Shown in pieces: positions 1-9,197 of a stretch of 64,000 nucleotides of DNA (positions within the stretch are counted from its first letter, which is position 1; each line of letters begins with the position of its first letter). Both the position numbers and the translations under genes were made by a program. The notes below the pieces were generated by a model, which did no database searches, was not told the DNA's origin, and saw nothing but the letters and a program-made list of their open reading frames with translations. Where the stretch lies: assembly GCA_002479765.1 (NCBI GenBank), contig DLOZ01000002.1:65318-129317 (forward strand). Direction: 5' to 3'. The stretch is from Sphingomonadales bacterium UBA7471. GTDB taxonomy: Bacteria; Pseudomonadota; Alphaproteobacteria; Sphingomonadales; Sphingomonadaceae.

Positions 1-244
1 CTTTACCACCACCTGCAGATAGCCCTGCCATGGCGTTTTTGTAGCTCATACCGCGCGACAAACGGAGCGCATCGGTGATCGCCGCCTGCGAATCGGCATA
101 ATGCCAGAAACGCGTTCCGCCCGCTGCCGGCCCCAAATGAGTCGAGTGCACGGCAATGACGGCCTTGAGCCCTGTCGCGCGGTCATCAAACACATGGACC
201 GCCTCATGCGAGTCAAAGTCTGGCAAATCCCAAATAGCGGGCAT
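1..244 (-). CDS. Glu/Leu/Phe/Val dehydrogenase, N-terminal part (cut by window edge)
   Basis: The first 81 residues are visible; the rest lies left of the window. They read as the N-terminal domain of an amino-acid dehydrogenase of the leucine/phenylalanine/valine type. The stretch GPAAGGTRFW is followed by LSRGMSYKNAMAGLSAGGGK, whose lysine matches the substrate-binding lysine of the family. Such enzymes reversibly deaminate branched-chain amino acids with NAD in the cytoplasm. The ATG at 244 has a good ribosome site (GGGAG) eight bases upstream. A 17-bp dyad at 307-323 could be its operator. Substrate specificity cannot be settled from the fragment. Confidence 0.85.
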   Translation of the reverse strand, partial: MPAIWDLPDFDSHEAVHVFDDRATGLKAVIAVHSTHLGPAAGGTRFWHYADSQAAITDALRLSRGMSYKNAMAGLSAGGGK

Positions 245-306
245 CTCGTCACTCCCAAATACGGACGAATTTAATCCAACGACAGTCGAAATCAAATTAC
301 ACATCA

Positions 307-323
307 GCGTAATAATATTACGC
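307..323. promoter_or_regulatory. Perfect inverted repeat, possible operator of the dehydrogenase gene
   Basis: GCGTAAT and ATTACGC form perfect 7-bp arms around a 3-bp AAT centre, 63 bp upstream of the dehydrogenase start and before the tRNA-His gene. The symmetry and AT-rich setting fit an operator. An Lrp/AsnC protein would suit an amino-acid dehydrogenase, but the binding protein is inferred only. Confidence 0.4.
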
Positions 324-359
324 AATGCGAAAGTCACTCGGATTATGCGGGGGAATAAA

Positions 360-437
360 TGGGGCGACCGAGGGGTCTCGAACCCCCGACCTCTGGTACC
401 ACAAACCAGCGCTCTAACCAACTGAGCTACGGTCGCC
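360..437 (-). tRNA. tRNA-His (GTG)
   Basis: A full cloverleaf can be drawn on the minus strand. The anticodon stem CTGGT/ACCAG encloses loop TTGTGGT with anticodon GTG. The histidine-specific extra G at position -1 (base 437) faces C73, and the 3' CCA is encoded (362-360). The T arm (GGGGG, TTCGAGA, CCCCT) is intact. Confidence 0.97.
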
Positions 438-490
438 ATAGCGCCACTAAGGCAGGCGCGTTCCTATATTTTGGCCTTAAGATTATCACA

Positions 491-510
491 TGCCGGGCGT
501 CAACCCGGCA
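491..510 (-). terminator. Hairpin downstream of rpmE, possible terminator
   Basis: TGCCGGG and CCCGGCA form a 7-bp stem with a 6-base loop, 11 bases past the rpmE stop. No clear U-run follows, so termination is uncertain. Confidence 0.3.
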
Positions 511-521
511 CGCTGATTATC

Positions 522-749
522 TTACTTCTTGAGGCTAAGGCCACCAAAGCGCTTGTTGAACTGCGCAACGCGGCCGCCTGTGTCGAGCATACGGCCCGAA
601 CCACCGGTCCATGCTGGGTGCGAAGTCGGGTCAATATCCAGAGCCAATGTGTCGCCTTCCTTGCCCCAGGTGGAGCGTGTTTCGAAGACGGTGCCATCGG
701 TCATCTGCACCTTGATCATGTGATAATCGGGGTGAATGTCGGGTTTCAT
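522..749 (-). CDS. rpmE: 50S ribosomal protein L31
   Basis: This 75-residue protein has the L31 pattern: MKPDIHPDYH at the N terminus, a T-x-S-T-W-G segment around residue 25, HPAWTG near residue 44, and the C-terminal RVAQFNKRFG. It has no cysteines, so it is the zinc-free (C-minus) form of L31. It belongs to the large ribosomal subunit and helps bridge the two subunits. It is a single gene with its own upstream gap (750-861) and a hairpin after the stop. No zinc-containing paralogue is visible in this window. Confidence 0.95.
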   Translation of the reverse strand: MKPDIHPDYHMIKVQMTDGTVFETRSTWGKEGDTLALDIDPTSHPAWTGGSGRMLDTGGRVAQFNKRFGGLSLKK

Positions 750-861
750 ATATAATTCCTTTGTTCAGCAACCGGTTTCCGACCGGAGGCCCTAAATTCG
801 GAAGCGCCGCGCATAGCGGTGGACGCCAGTTATAGCAAGATTCAATTATCAGCGAATATTA

Positions 862-1323
862 TCACGCTGGCGGATCGGCGATCATGGCCATGAAATCGGC
901 TTCCGCCGCGACCTGATCCCCCATCATCGCACGCCCCGCGAATTTACAAACCCGCGGACGCTTTTGCACAAATTCGACATTCAGATGCAGCAAACAACCA
1001 GGCTCGACGGGCGCACGGAACTTCGCATTGTCGATGGACATGAAATATACGAGCTTGCCTGAACCAATCAACCCAAGGCTCTCCATCGCCAAAACACCAG
1101 CCGCTTGGGCCAGCGCCTCGACAATCAGCACGCCGGGCATGATAGGACGTCCGGGGAAATGTCCCTGAAAGAACCCTTCATTGATTGTTACGGCTTTGAT
1201 CGCGCTGATGCGCTCATCAGGGACAAGCTGTTCAACGCGGTCAACCAGCAACATCGGGTAGCGGTGCGGCAGCACCGACATAACCCGGCGGACGTCATAG
1301 TTGCTAAAATCAGCTTCGCTCAT
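862..1323 (-). CDS. fabZ: 3-hydroxyacyl-ACP dehydratase FabZ
   Basis: FabZ dehydrates 3-hydroxyacyl-ACP to trans-2-enoyl-ACP in fatty-acid elongation. The 153-residue length is typical of the family. The N-terminal LPHRYPMLLVDR signature is at residues 18-29. The catalytic histidine is His55 in GHFPGRPIMPG and the catalytic glutamate is Glu69. The gene starts 5 bp after the skp stop and is probably the last gene of the rpsB-to-fabZ operon. In most Gram-negative bacteria lpxD lies between skp and fabZ and lpxA follows. Both are absent here, as expected for a sphingomonad that lacks lipopolysaccharide. Confidence 0.97.
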   Translation of the reverse strand: MSEADFSNYDVRRVMSVLPHRYPMLLVDRVEQLVPDERISAIKAVTINEGFFQGHFPGRPIMPGVLIVEALAQAAGVLAMESLGLIGSGKLVYFMSIDNAKFRAPVEPGCLLHLNVEFVQKRPRVCKFAGRAMMGDQVAAEADFMAMIADPPA

Positions 1324-1328
1324 TCCGC

Positions 1329-2033
1329 TTAGCGGCTTTCAGGCTGTGCTGCAGGGTTTGCTGGTGCAGCGGCACGTGGCTGCGCCGCAGCGGCCTGAGC
1401 GGCTTGCATCTGCGCTGCGTTGTTAAACAACTGCTGAATTTGCTGATACAAAGCGCCAACCGGACGCGACGGACGCCAGCCAGCAGGTGGTGTGATCGAT
1501 GCTGCTGGAATAGCTTTATCCAATTCAGCGGTAATCGCTGGCGTTACGTCAACGGCTTCAGGTGCCCAAACAAATGCATCTGGTGTCAAAATGACGCTGA
1601 TTTTCTTTGCAGCAATAACGGCCTGCTGCGCCGCGTCATACTTCAATGCGACCTGTTCAACGGCATATAACTGCGCCAAGATAATCGGTTCTTGAAGCGT
1701 ATTGATTTCCTGTTGCTTGGCATCAAGCTGCGTCAGCAAAGGGTTTTTCGCCTTAACTGCTGCGTCGAGCTCAGCCTGGGTCAGCTCTTTATCTTTATTG
1801 GTATCAAGCTGCACATTGATATTGTTGATTTCCTGACGCTTGGCTTGCATCTGCTGAACGGCCGATGCGTATTGCGCGCCGATCTGTTGATATGCCGTGC
1901 CGAGTGCTTTTGAACGGGCAATAGCGACCGCTGTTTGGGCGGTTGCAATGCCGGATACTTGAGCCGTTGCAGGAACAGCGATTGCTGTTGCGGACAAAAG
2001 AGCTGCCACGATGGCAATGTTACGAATTTTCAT
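1329..2033 (-). CDS. skp: OmpH/Skp family periplasmic chaperone
   Basis: The product is a predicted periplasmic holdase that carries unfolded outer-membrane proteins to the BAM complex. A signal peptide occupies about residues 1-25, ending ATA/Q. The middle (about 55-130) is a Q/K-rich coiled coil as expected for the Skp tentacles. At 234 residues it is longer than E. coli Skp (161), with an alanine/glutamine/proline-rich C-terminal tail of about 30 residues. Its ATG overlaps the bamA stop by one base (TAATG), implying translational coupling. The family call rests on signal, coiled coil and position. Confidence 0.88.
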   Translation of the reverse strand: MKIRNIAIVAALLSATAIAVPATAQVSGIATAQTAVAIARSKALGTAYQQIGAQYASAVQQMQAKRQEINNINVQLDTNKDKELTQAELDAAVKAKNPLLTQLDAKQQEINTLQEPIILAQLYAVEQVALKYDAAQQAVIAAKKISVILTPDAFVWAPEAVDVTPAITAELDKAIPAASITPPAGWRPSRPVGALYQQIQQLFNNAAQMQAAQAAAAQPRAAAPANPAAQPESR

Positions 2034-4714
2034 TAGAATTGAGTCCCTACGTTAAATGTGAACAATTTGGTGTCGTCGCCGGGCTGTTTTAGCAGCGCAC
2101 GGGCAATATCAAGCCGGAACGGACCAAAAGGCGAATTCCAGTTTACGCCAAAACCAACAGACATACGCGGCTTCCATGTGTCACCAAAGAACCGCTCTTC
2201 GAAACGCAACGCAGATATGCGCGCCGATCCATCGGCATTGGTGGGCTCTGTTGAAGTCTGCAATGTCCCCATGAAGTCGACAAAATAATATAGCGGCGCC
2301 CCCTGCGTGCCATCAGGCAATATTTCGCGTTGCTGAACCGTCTGCAATATCGGACGGGTTACATCGAAAACCGAACCTACATCAAGGAACAAGGATGGGC
2401 GCAGACCCAATTCCCTTGCACCACTGCCCAGCGGAATCTGAAGCTCCGCACGGCCCATATAATAAGCCCGACCACCGATGGCGTCGTCTTGAATCTGGTT
2501 CCGGTCCGTCAATGCCGTGTTCACGGCTACGCCGTTGACGATATTGCCTTGAAAGAACACGCGCTGCACCCGTGGACCGACGCCACGAATATCAAACCCG
2601 CGCATCTGTGGTTCACCAAGGTAGAAACGATCGGTCAAACGGACGTCATCAACGCCCGCTGACTCAAGGCCGCGGCTTTCGAGCGGATGGATATATCCGC
2701 CCTCAAATGACAGGCCGAACACAAAATTCCCAAATGGCTTCCAGAATTTGTCCGCGTTAATGCGCGACCTGACATATTTAACGCTGCCGCCAAGCCCTGC
2801 GACATCTTGGCTGATACCAATACTCTGGCCGCGCGTTGGACGGATCCGGTTGTCGCGATCATCATATAACAAGGTATAACCCAGCGATGACGTCAGGCGT
2901 TTACCCGTGGCATCACACAGGAACCGACCGGCCACGATTGGATCGCACGACGCAGGTAAAGGCCCCACACCATCTGGGTCAGTGAAAAACGTGTTTTCAT
3001 CCAACGAGATGTCGTCCTCGCTAAGGCCATAGCGTGCTTGGAAATAGATATATTCATTCACCGGCACACCAACGCGCAGTTGGAACCCTGTGGTTGCCTG
3101 CTGATAGGTTGTGTTGCGTTGATTGTTGAAGAAGTTGAAGCTGTTCAAATCACGGCGGAAGATATCGCCGGACACCGCAATTGAACGGTCAAACAGATAG
3201 GGCTCGGTAAACCCGATTTCAGCGGACTTCGAATAAGACGAATATGAGATATTCGTACGCAATTCCTGGCCAACGCCGCGGAAGTTCCGCTGCCTTACGG
3301 AACCTTGGAAAATGAAGTTTTCGATCGACGAAAAACCAGCCGAGAGCGACAATTCACCCGTTGCCTTTTCCTCGACATTTGATGTCAGCACGATGCGGTC
3401 GGGCGCAGTGCCCTGTGTTTGCTCGACTTCAAGATCTTCTTGGAAATAACCGAGTGACTTGATGCGTTCTGCGGTGCGCTTCACCTGAATGCTATTAAAT
3501 GCGTCGCCTTCGTTCAAACGGAACTCACGGCGAACGACCTTGTCTTGGGTCAGGGTATTGCCGTTAATGTCGATACGCTCAACAAACACCCGCGGCGATT
3601 CCGCCACGTTGAATGTGATACCCATCGTCAACGTTTCTTTGTCGCGCTGGAAATCGGGGTTCACGTCGGCAAAGGCATAACCAAATAGACCCGCGGTTTC
3701 GGAAAGGCTTTCGACCGTATCCTCGACCATCTTGGCATTGTACCAATCGCCCTTTTTCATGCGCAATGTCGTTGTCAGACGTTCGGAATCGAAATCGCGG
3801 ATTTGGCTTTCAACCTTCACATCGCCGAATTTGTAGCGTTCGCCTTCTTCCACCACATAAGTGATGATGAAATCCTGCTTGTCGGGCGTCAGTTCCGCAA
3901 TAGCGGATACCACGCGGAAATCGGCATAGCCTTGCGTCAGATAAAACTGACGCAGCTTTTGTTGGTCGAATGCCAAACGATCAGGGTCGTAGCTGGTGCC
4001 TGAGCTGAAGAAACGGTAAAAACGCGCTTGCTTCGTCACCATTTCGCCACGCAGGTCCCCATCGGAAAACTTTTCGTTGCCGATGATGTTGATCTGCTGA
4101 ACTTTTGACTTGGGGCCTTCGGTGATTTCGAAAACGATATCGACGCGGTTCTGATCCAACTGGACCAGCTTGGGCTCAACCACCGCAGCAAAGCGCCCCT
4201 GACGCTTGTACAGTTCGACGATGCGCGCAACATCCGCGCGGACTTTCGAACGCGAATAAATCTGGCGCGGCGCCAACTTTATTTCGGGTTCGATCTTGTC
4301 GTTCTTGATACGCTTATTGCCTTCAAGAATGATGCGGTTCACCACCGGGTTTTCGCGCACTTCAATGACAACCGCGCCCGAATTGTTGCGCACGGCGACG
4401 TCCGCAAATAATTCCGTCGCGTATAGATCTTTCAACGCTTGGTCGGCAGAAGCCTGGGTCCAAAGCTGTCCCGTGCGTAAGCGGATGTACGACCGGACTG
4501 TATCGCCCTCGAGTCGCTGTGTACCAACAACGGTAATGGACTTGATTTCATCGAATGTAGCTGGCGCAGTTGGCTCAGCGGCTGGTGCCGGTGGCGGCGG
4601 CGTTGCTTGCGCAAATGCGGGCGTCACCATGCCTGACGCCGCAAGGGCGGTGGAACCCATCAAAAAAATGCCAACGCTCTTGAGGTTGCCGAAAGGTCTA
4701 CTTTTCATTGTCAT
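2033..4714 (-). CDS. bamA: Outer-membrane protein assembly factor BamA
   Basis: This 893-residue protein has a signal peptide (about 1-36, ending AFAQ), five POTRA repeats over roughly residues 50-430, and a C-terminal beta-barrel (surface-antigen domain) ending in VGTQF with the usual terminal phenylalanine. It is the core of the BAM machine that inserts beta-barrel proteins. I place the start at the ATG at 4714. The reading frame stays open to 4798, but the extra 28 residues are not a leader and would push the signal peptide inward. An alternative ATG lies at 4708. It sits between rseP and skp, the usual order. Confidence 0.96.
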   Translation of the reverse strand: MTMKSRPFGNLKSVGIFLMGSTALAASGMVTPAFAQATPPPPAPAAEPTAPATFDEIKSITVVGTQRLEGDTVRSYIRLRTGQLWTQASADQALKDLYATELFADVAVRNNSGAVVIEVRENPVVNRIILEGNKRIKNDKIEPEIKLAPRQIYSRSKVRADVARIVELYKRQGRFAAVVEPKLVQLDQNRVDIVFEITEGPKSKVQQINIIGNEKFSDGDLRGEMVTKQARFYRFFSSGTSYDPDRLAFDQQKLRQFYLTQGYADFRVVSAIAELTPDKQDFIITYVVEEGERYKFGDVKVESQIRDFDSERLTTTLRMKKGDWYNAKMVEDTVESLSETAGLFGYAFADVNPDFQRDKETLTMGITFNVAESPRVFVERIDINGNTLTQDKVVRREFRLNEGDAFNSIQVKRTAERIKSLGYFQEDLEVEQTQGTAPDRIVLTSNVEEKATGELSLSAGFSSIENFIFQGSVRQRNFRGVGQELRTNISYSSYSKSAEIGFTEPYLFDRSIAVSGDIFRRDLNSFNFFNNQRNTTYQQATTGFQLRVGVPVNEYIYFQARYGLSEDDISLDENTFFTDPDGVGPLPASCDPIVAGRFLCDATGKRLTSSLGYTLLYDDRDNRIRPTRGQSIGISQDVAGLGGSVKYVRSRINADKFWKPFGNFVFGLSFEGGYIHPLESRGLESAGVDDVRLTDRFYLGEPQMRGFDIRGVGPRVQRVFFQGNIVNGVAVNTALTDRNQIQDDAIGGRAYYMGRAELQIPLGSGARELGLRPSLFLDVGSVFDVTRPILQTVQQREILPDGTQGAPLYYFVDFMGTLQTSTEPTNADGSARISALRFEERFFGDTWKPRMSVGFGVNWNSPFGPFRLDIARALLKQPGDDTKLFTFNVGTQF

Positions 4715-4815
4715 CCGATCTGATGTCCGGCCCCCACCGGGAGTTGGCGTATTGCCGCTAAAACGGTTTTGCGTCCCTGCCCCATGCAGCGCCCGCAATC
4801 AAGTATGCAATGCCT

Positions 4816-5937
4816 TCAGCCGCTTTCAAAAAGCCCGAAAGACGCAAGATCATTAAATGTCACCATCAGCATGAACGCCGCTAGCATCGCAAAACCTGCA
4901 CGAAAAGCCCACTCCTGAACTTGTGCCGTTGCGGGACGTCTGCGTATCGCCTCAATTCCGTAGAGCAAAAGATGTCCTCCATCGAGCATCGGGATTGGCA
5001 GCAAATTGATGAACCCCAAGTTAATCGAGATGAGCGCCGCAAGGCTTATGAACGTCAATATGCCAAGGCTCATCGCTTCGCCGGAAACTTTTGCGATTTT
5101 CAACGGCCCACCAAGTTCGGAAAGCGGACGCCTGCCCGAAATAATCTGCCCAAGGCCGATTATCTGCTGACGCAAGACCTTGCCTGTTTGCAAGACAGCG
5201 GCCCATGGTGCCTCCAATAATCCGACTTCGCGGATTTCAACCTTGCTGGCGCCAACGCCAATGCGGCCAATACGGTATTCGTTGCCAAAGCGATCGGTCT
5301 CTTTGACTTCGGCCACAACCGCTTCTTTTACCAACCGCTTGCCATTGCGTTCGATTTCGATAACGGCACGCTCACCGGGGATCATGATGCTCTCGTTGGC
5401 CATCTGGTTAAAGGTTTCGATGTTGCGTCCGTTGAATTTCAGTACGCGGTCGCCCGGCATCAAACCCACTTCTGCGGCAGGGCTTCCGGGTTGAACCACG
5501 TCCAATACCGGCGGTGTAACCGATTTCCCGAATGCCAGCAGAAAGCCCATGAAGATCAATATCGCGAGCAAGAAGTTCACCGCGGGCCCAGCAAACACGA
5601 TCAACGCGCGCTGCCACAGCGTCTTGGACTGAAAAGTCTGGTTGCGCTCGGCCTCGGGCAATTGCCGCCAGCTGTCATCGGCTTGACTGGACGGGTTCAT
5701 GTCACCTGCAAACTGGACATATCCGCCCAATGGCAACAGTCCAATCCGCCACAGCGTGCCACGCTTGTCCACCCTGCCCCAAATTTGCGGGCCAAAGCCG
5801 ATGGAGAATTTGTCGGCCTTCACGCCGAACCATCGGCCGACGACATAATGCCCAAGTTCATGCACAACGACTAAAGACCCGATCAGCGCAATGAACGCGA
5901 TCAGGGTCAAAAAGATATTGGGTGATTCAGTTGCCAC
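4816..5937 (-). CDS. rseP: Site-2 intramembrane metalloprotease RseP
   Basis: RseP cleaves membrane anchors such as anti-sigma factors during envelope stress. The zinc motif HELGH is at residues 26-30 in the first membrane segment. A PDZ domain covers roughly 125-205 (PGSPAAEVGLMPGDRVL), and the second metal-site motif NLLPIPMLDGGH is near residue 320. The length of 373 residues is normal for alphaproteobacteria, which carry a single PDZ domain where E. coli has two. The 5' end overlaps the dxr stop by 11 bp. Confidence 0.96.
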   Translation of the reverse strand: MATESPNIFLTLIAFIALIGSLVVVHELGHYVVGRWFGVKADKFSIGFGPQIWGRVDKRGTLWRIGLLPLGGYVQFAGDMNPSSQADDSWRQLPEAERNQTFQSKTLWQRALIVFAGPAVNFLLAILIFMGFLLAFGKSVTPPVLDVVQPGSPAAEVGLMPGDRVLKFNGRNIETFNQMANESIMIPGERAVIEIERNGKRLVKEAVVAEVKETDRFGNEYRIGRIGVGASKVEIREVGLLEAPWAAVLQTGKVLRQQIIGLGQIISGRRPLSELGGPLKIAKVSGEAMSLGILTFISLAALISINLGFINLLPIPMLDGGHLLLYGIEAIRRRPATAQVQEWAFRAGFAMLAAFMLMVTFNDLASFGLFESG

Positions 5938-7093
5938 GCGTCAATGTCTCCAATTCGTGCCGCGCATAAATCCGCGCATCTGCATCTATGCTGAACAGAT
6001 CGTCCAGATGTGTGGGCGCTGCCGGTGCATAGGCCGTCAATGTCGCCTCCACCACATTTGCGATATCCAGAAAGCCAATCTGGCCATGCAAAAACGCTTC
6101 GACGGCAACTTCATTGGCGGCGTTCAGTATGGCCGGCTTTGCGCCGCCCTCGGTAATCGCTGTGCGTGCCAGGCGGAGCGCGGGAAAGCGCACCATGTCG
6201 GGCTGCTCAAACGTCAGTTGGCCGATGGTCGCAAGATCCAGAGGCTTGCAATTCGTGGCCATGCGCTCGGGCCATGCCAGCGCGCTGGCAATGGGTATGC
6301 GCATGTCTGGCGAACCAAGCTGCGCCAGCGTTGAACAATCGTCATACTCCACCATCGAATGGATGACCGATTGCGGATGAACCAAAATGTCGAGCTTATC
6401 GAGCCCTACGGGAAACAGATGATATGCCTCAATCAGCTCAAGGCCTTTGTTCATCATCGTCGCGGAATCGACGCTTATCTTTGCGCCCATGTCCCAATTG
6501 GGATGCGCGACGGCCTGCGCCGGTGTAACCTCACGCATCTGGTCAAGCGAGAACGACCGGAACGGGCCGCCGCTTGCGGTTAGCGTGATTTTGCGCACAT
6601 GTTCCAGCTTGCTTCCGGCAAGGCACTGGAAAATGGCATTATGCTCGCTGTCGACGGGTAATAACGCCGCGCCTGACTGCCGAACCGCGGCCATCATCAG
6701 CGCGCCGGCAGAAACCAGCGCTTCTTTATTGGCAAGGGCGACGGTTTTGCCCGCCTGTATCGCCGCCATGGTCGGCGGCAATCCAGCGCAGCCCACGATG
6801 GATGCCATCGTCCAGTCGACATCACGCTGCGCCGCCTCAACGAGCGCTTGCGCGCCCGCAGCCGCTTCGATGCCCGTGCCTTGCAACGCATCTTTCAGCG
6901 CCGGATAGGCAGCCTCATCAGCAACCACCGCCAGCTCTGCGCCAAATTCAATGGCAAGCTTTGCAAGCGCTGCAGCATTGCCATTGGCGGTTAGCGCTAC
7001 AACGCGATAGGCATCACGGTGCTGACGCACAAGATCGAGGGTGGAAAGCCCCACAGAGCCAGTGGCCCCGAATATCGAAACGCTGCGTGTCAT
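5927..7093 (-). CDS. dxr: 1-deoxy-D-xylulose 5-phosphate reductoisomerase
   Basis: Dxr commits to isoprenoid synthesis by converting DXP to MEP with NADPH. The N-terminal nucleotide motif FGATGSVG starts at residue 8. The substrate and metal residues appear in PVDSEHNAIFQ (about 146-156) and in the SASGGPFR-like segment TASGGPFR. Length is 388 residues. The gene lies 2 bp after the cdsA stop. With uppS it supplies the undecaprenyl carrier pathway. Confidence 0.97.
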   Translation of the reverse strand: MTRSVSIFGATGSVGLSTLDLVRQHRDAYRVVALTANGNAAALAKLAIEFGAELAVVADEAAYPALKDALQGTGIEAAAGAQALVEAAQRDVDWTMASIVGCAGLPPTMAAIQAGKTVALANKEALVSAGALMMAAVRQSGAALLPVDSEHNAIFQCLAGSKLEHVRKITLTASGGPFRSFSLDQMREVTPAQAVAHPNWDMGAKISVDSATMMNKGLELIEAYHLFPVGLDKLDILVHPQSVIHSMVEYDDCSTLAQLGSPDMRIPIASALAWPERMATNCKPLDLATIGQLTFEQPDMVRFPALRLARTAITEGGAKPAILNAANEVAVEAFLHGQIGFLDIANVVEATLTAYAPAAPTHLDDLFSIDADARIYARHELETLTRGN

Positions 7094-7095
7094 CT

Positions 7096-7833
7096 CTAAC
7101 TGCCCATTGCGCTTTGCGACACGGTGATCAGCCCGGCGACAAATGCGACGGCAATCAAACCGTCGGTCCGATCAAACAAGCCGCCATGACCCGGAATAAG
7201 CCGTCCGGAGTCCTTTACCCCTGCCCGTCGCTTCATCCAGCTTTCGAAAAAGTCGCCGATTTGTGCAACAACGGCAAGTGCAGCGCCGGTCAAGGCAAGG
7301 CGCTGCCAACCATAAGTCAGGTAAACGTCGCCACCGCCCGCGTTGCCGCCCCTGAATGCGTAAATCGCGGCCTGAATAGCGATCATCATCAAGCCAGCGC
7401 CAATCATGCCGCCCAGCAAACCAGACCATGTTTTGGACGGGCTGATGCGCGGCGCGATTTTTGGCCCGCTTAATGTCCGCCCCGCGAAATATGCGCCGAC
7501 ATCGGTTCCGATGACACCTGCGATCAGCATGATTGTTGGGGTCATTCCAAAGAAGGGTGCACTAAACAGCAACAAAGTGAAGCAAGCGAGGCCAACGTAC
7601 AAAAGCCCACCAACAAGCCAGATGATACGCGCGGGCATATTGCGGGCAAACGCAAGCGCCAGCTTTGTAAACTCCCAATACACGCCCAATCCGACCAAAA
7701 CGATCAGCGCCATAAACGCATAACCACCCAGCCAGGTTGCGCCGATAGCCACCGTCATCATGGCCACGCTTGACAATGTCCGCACGCCCAAGTCGGAACG
7801 CGGCTTCAGCAACGGAACGCCTTTATCGTTCAT
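7096..7833 (-). CDS. cdsA: Phosphatidate cytidylyltransferase
   Basis: CdsA makes CDP-diacylglycerol from phosphatidic acid and CTP, the precursor of all phospholipids. The protein is hydrophobic with about six membrane segments. The C-terminal family signature is complete: KRRAGVKDSGRLIPGHGG followed by LFDRTDGL (about residues 200-226). Its ATG overlaps the uppS stop by 4 bp. The 245-residue length is slightly short but usual for this order. Confidence 0.96.
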   Translation of the reverse strand: MNDKGVPLLKPRSDLGVRTLSSVAMMTVAIGATWLGGYAFMALIVLVGLGVYWEFTKLALAFARNMPARIIWLVGGLLYVGLACFTLLLFSAPFFGMTPTIMLIAGVIGTDVGAYFAGRTLSGPKIAPRISPSKTWSGLLGGMIGAGLMMIAIQAAIYAFRGGNAGGGDVYLTYGWQRLALTGAALAVVAQIGDFFESWMKRRAGVKDSGRLIPGHGGLFDRTDGLIAVAFVAGLITVSQSAMGS

Positions 7834-8576
7834 CGGCCACCATAACGACGCTCACGCGTTGAAAACTCGGTCAAAGCCTGTGCGAGCTCATCCTTGCTGA
7901 AATCGGGCCACAGCGTGTCTGTAAACCAGAACTCGGCATAGGCCGCCTGCCACAGCATGAAATTCGACAACCGCTGTTCGCCCGATGTCCGGATCAAAAG
8001 GTCTAACGGCGGCAGACCTGCGGTATCCAAATTGGCTTCGATAGATTCTACGGTAATGTCACCCTGCGCAGCGGCGGAACGGGCCGCGCGCACAAGCTCA
8101 TCCTGCGCGCCATAATTCAACGCGACGGCCAGCGTCGTACGTGTGTTCTGTGACGTCCGCGCAATCGACTCTTCAAGCATCTCCACAATATCGGGCGCTA
8201 ATGCTTTGTAATTGCCTATTATCTTTAATCGAACATCATTGGCCGCGAATTCATCGAGATCCGATTTGATGAATTCGCGCATCAACCCCATCAGGTCGTT
8301 GATTTCTTCTTCCGGGCGCTTCCAGTTTTCGCTCGAAAACGCATAAAGGCTGAGCGCTTCCAAGCCCAGATCGCCCGCGGCACGCACAATGTTGCGAACG
8401 GTCTCAACGCCCTTTTTGTGCCCCATGGCCCGCGGCAACATGCGTTTTTTCGCCCAGCGCCCGTTGCCATCCATAATGATGGCCACATGCCGCGGCATTT
8501 TTCCAGTGCCGGCCTCAATGCGCTCAGTTTGGGAACCGGTGGTCAAGATACTAGCCCGCCCGTTCGTGTCGAGCAA
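7830..8576 (-). CDS. uppS: Undecaprenyl (di-trans,poly-cis) diphosphate synthase
   Basis: UppS chains isopentenyl diphosphate onto farnesyl diphosphate to make the carrier lipid for peptidoglycan and other polymers. The catalytic motif IIMDGNGRWA contains Asp36, and RTSGEQRLSNF near residue 200 binds the pyrophosphate. The length is 248 residues from the first ATG. Met27 is an alternative start that would trim a poorly conserved leader. It follows frr by 60 bp. Confidence 0.96.
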   Translation of the reverse strand: MLDTNGRASILTTGSQTERIEAGTGKMPRHVAIIMDGNGRWAKKRMLPRAMGHKKGVETVRNIVRAAGDLGLEALSLYAFSSENWKRPEEEINDLMGLMREFIKSDLDEFAANDVRLKIIGNYKALAPDIVEMLEESIARTSQNTRTTLAVALNYGAQDELVRAARSAAAQGDITVESIEANLDTAGLPPLDLLIRTSGEQRLSNFMLWQAAYAEFWFTDTLWPDFSKDELAQALTEFSTRERRYGGR

Positions 8577-8636
8577 AAGAACCGACTGGCCTCTCGTCTT
8601 CGCGCGCGGCGAACGGGCAAGAGGTTGATACAGCGA

Positions 8637-9194
8637 TCACTGGCTAAGGATTTCCTTTTCCTTGTGCGCAGCGGCGTCATCAACGGCTTTAATCATCTCG
8701 TCGGTCATCTTTTGAACTTCGGTTTCAAGCCGCTTGCGCTCGTCCTCGCTGATTTCCTTCTTATTCTCGTCGGTCTTCAGCCCGTCATTGGCATCGCGGC
8801 GCACGTTGCGGATCGCGATTTTTGCCTTCTCTGCATATTGACCGGCAAGCTTAGCCAGCTCTTTGCGGCGCTCTTCGGTCAAATCGGGGATAGGCAGACG
8901 CAGTGTCTGGCCATCGGTAATCGGGTTCAGGCCAAGGCCCGCCGAACGGATAGCCTTTTCAACGGGGGTCACGTTTGAACGGTCCCAAACCTGTACCGAC
9001 AACAAGCGCGGCTCCGGCGCGCTGACCGTTGCAACCTGGCTCAACGGCATGTGTGCGCCATATACTTCGACCACTACGGGGTCGAGCAAGGTCACGTTCG
9101 CACGGCCCGTGCGCAAACCGGAAAGGTCGCTCTTAAACGAATCAACAGCGCCTTTCATGCGGCGCTCGACATCAGTCTTGTCATATTGCGGCAT
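8637..9194 (-). CDS. frr: Ribosome recycling factor
   Basis: At 185 residues this has the exact family length. RRF together with EF-G splits the post-termination ribosome. The signature GRANVTLLDPVVVEVYG is at about residues 29-45, and IPDLTEERRKEL near 109. It lies 3 bp after pyrH, the standard partner. Confidence 0.98.
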   Translation of the reverse strand: MPQYDKTDVERRMKGAVDSFKSDLSGLRTGRANVTLLDPVVVEVYGAHMPLSQVATVSAPEPRLLSVQVWDRSNVTPVEKAIRSAGLGLNPITDGQTLRLPIPDLTEERRKELAKLAGQYAEKAKIAIRNVRRDANDGLKTDENKKEISEDERKRLETEVQKMTDEMIKAVDDAAAHKEKEILSQ

Positions 9195-9197
9195 GAT

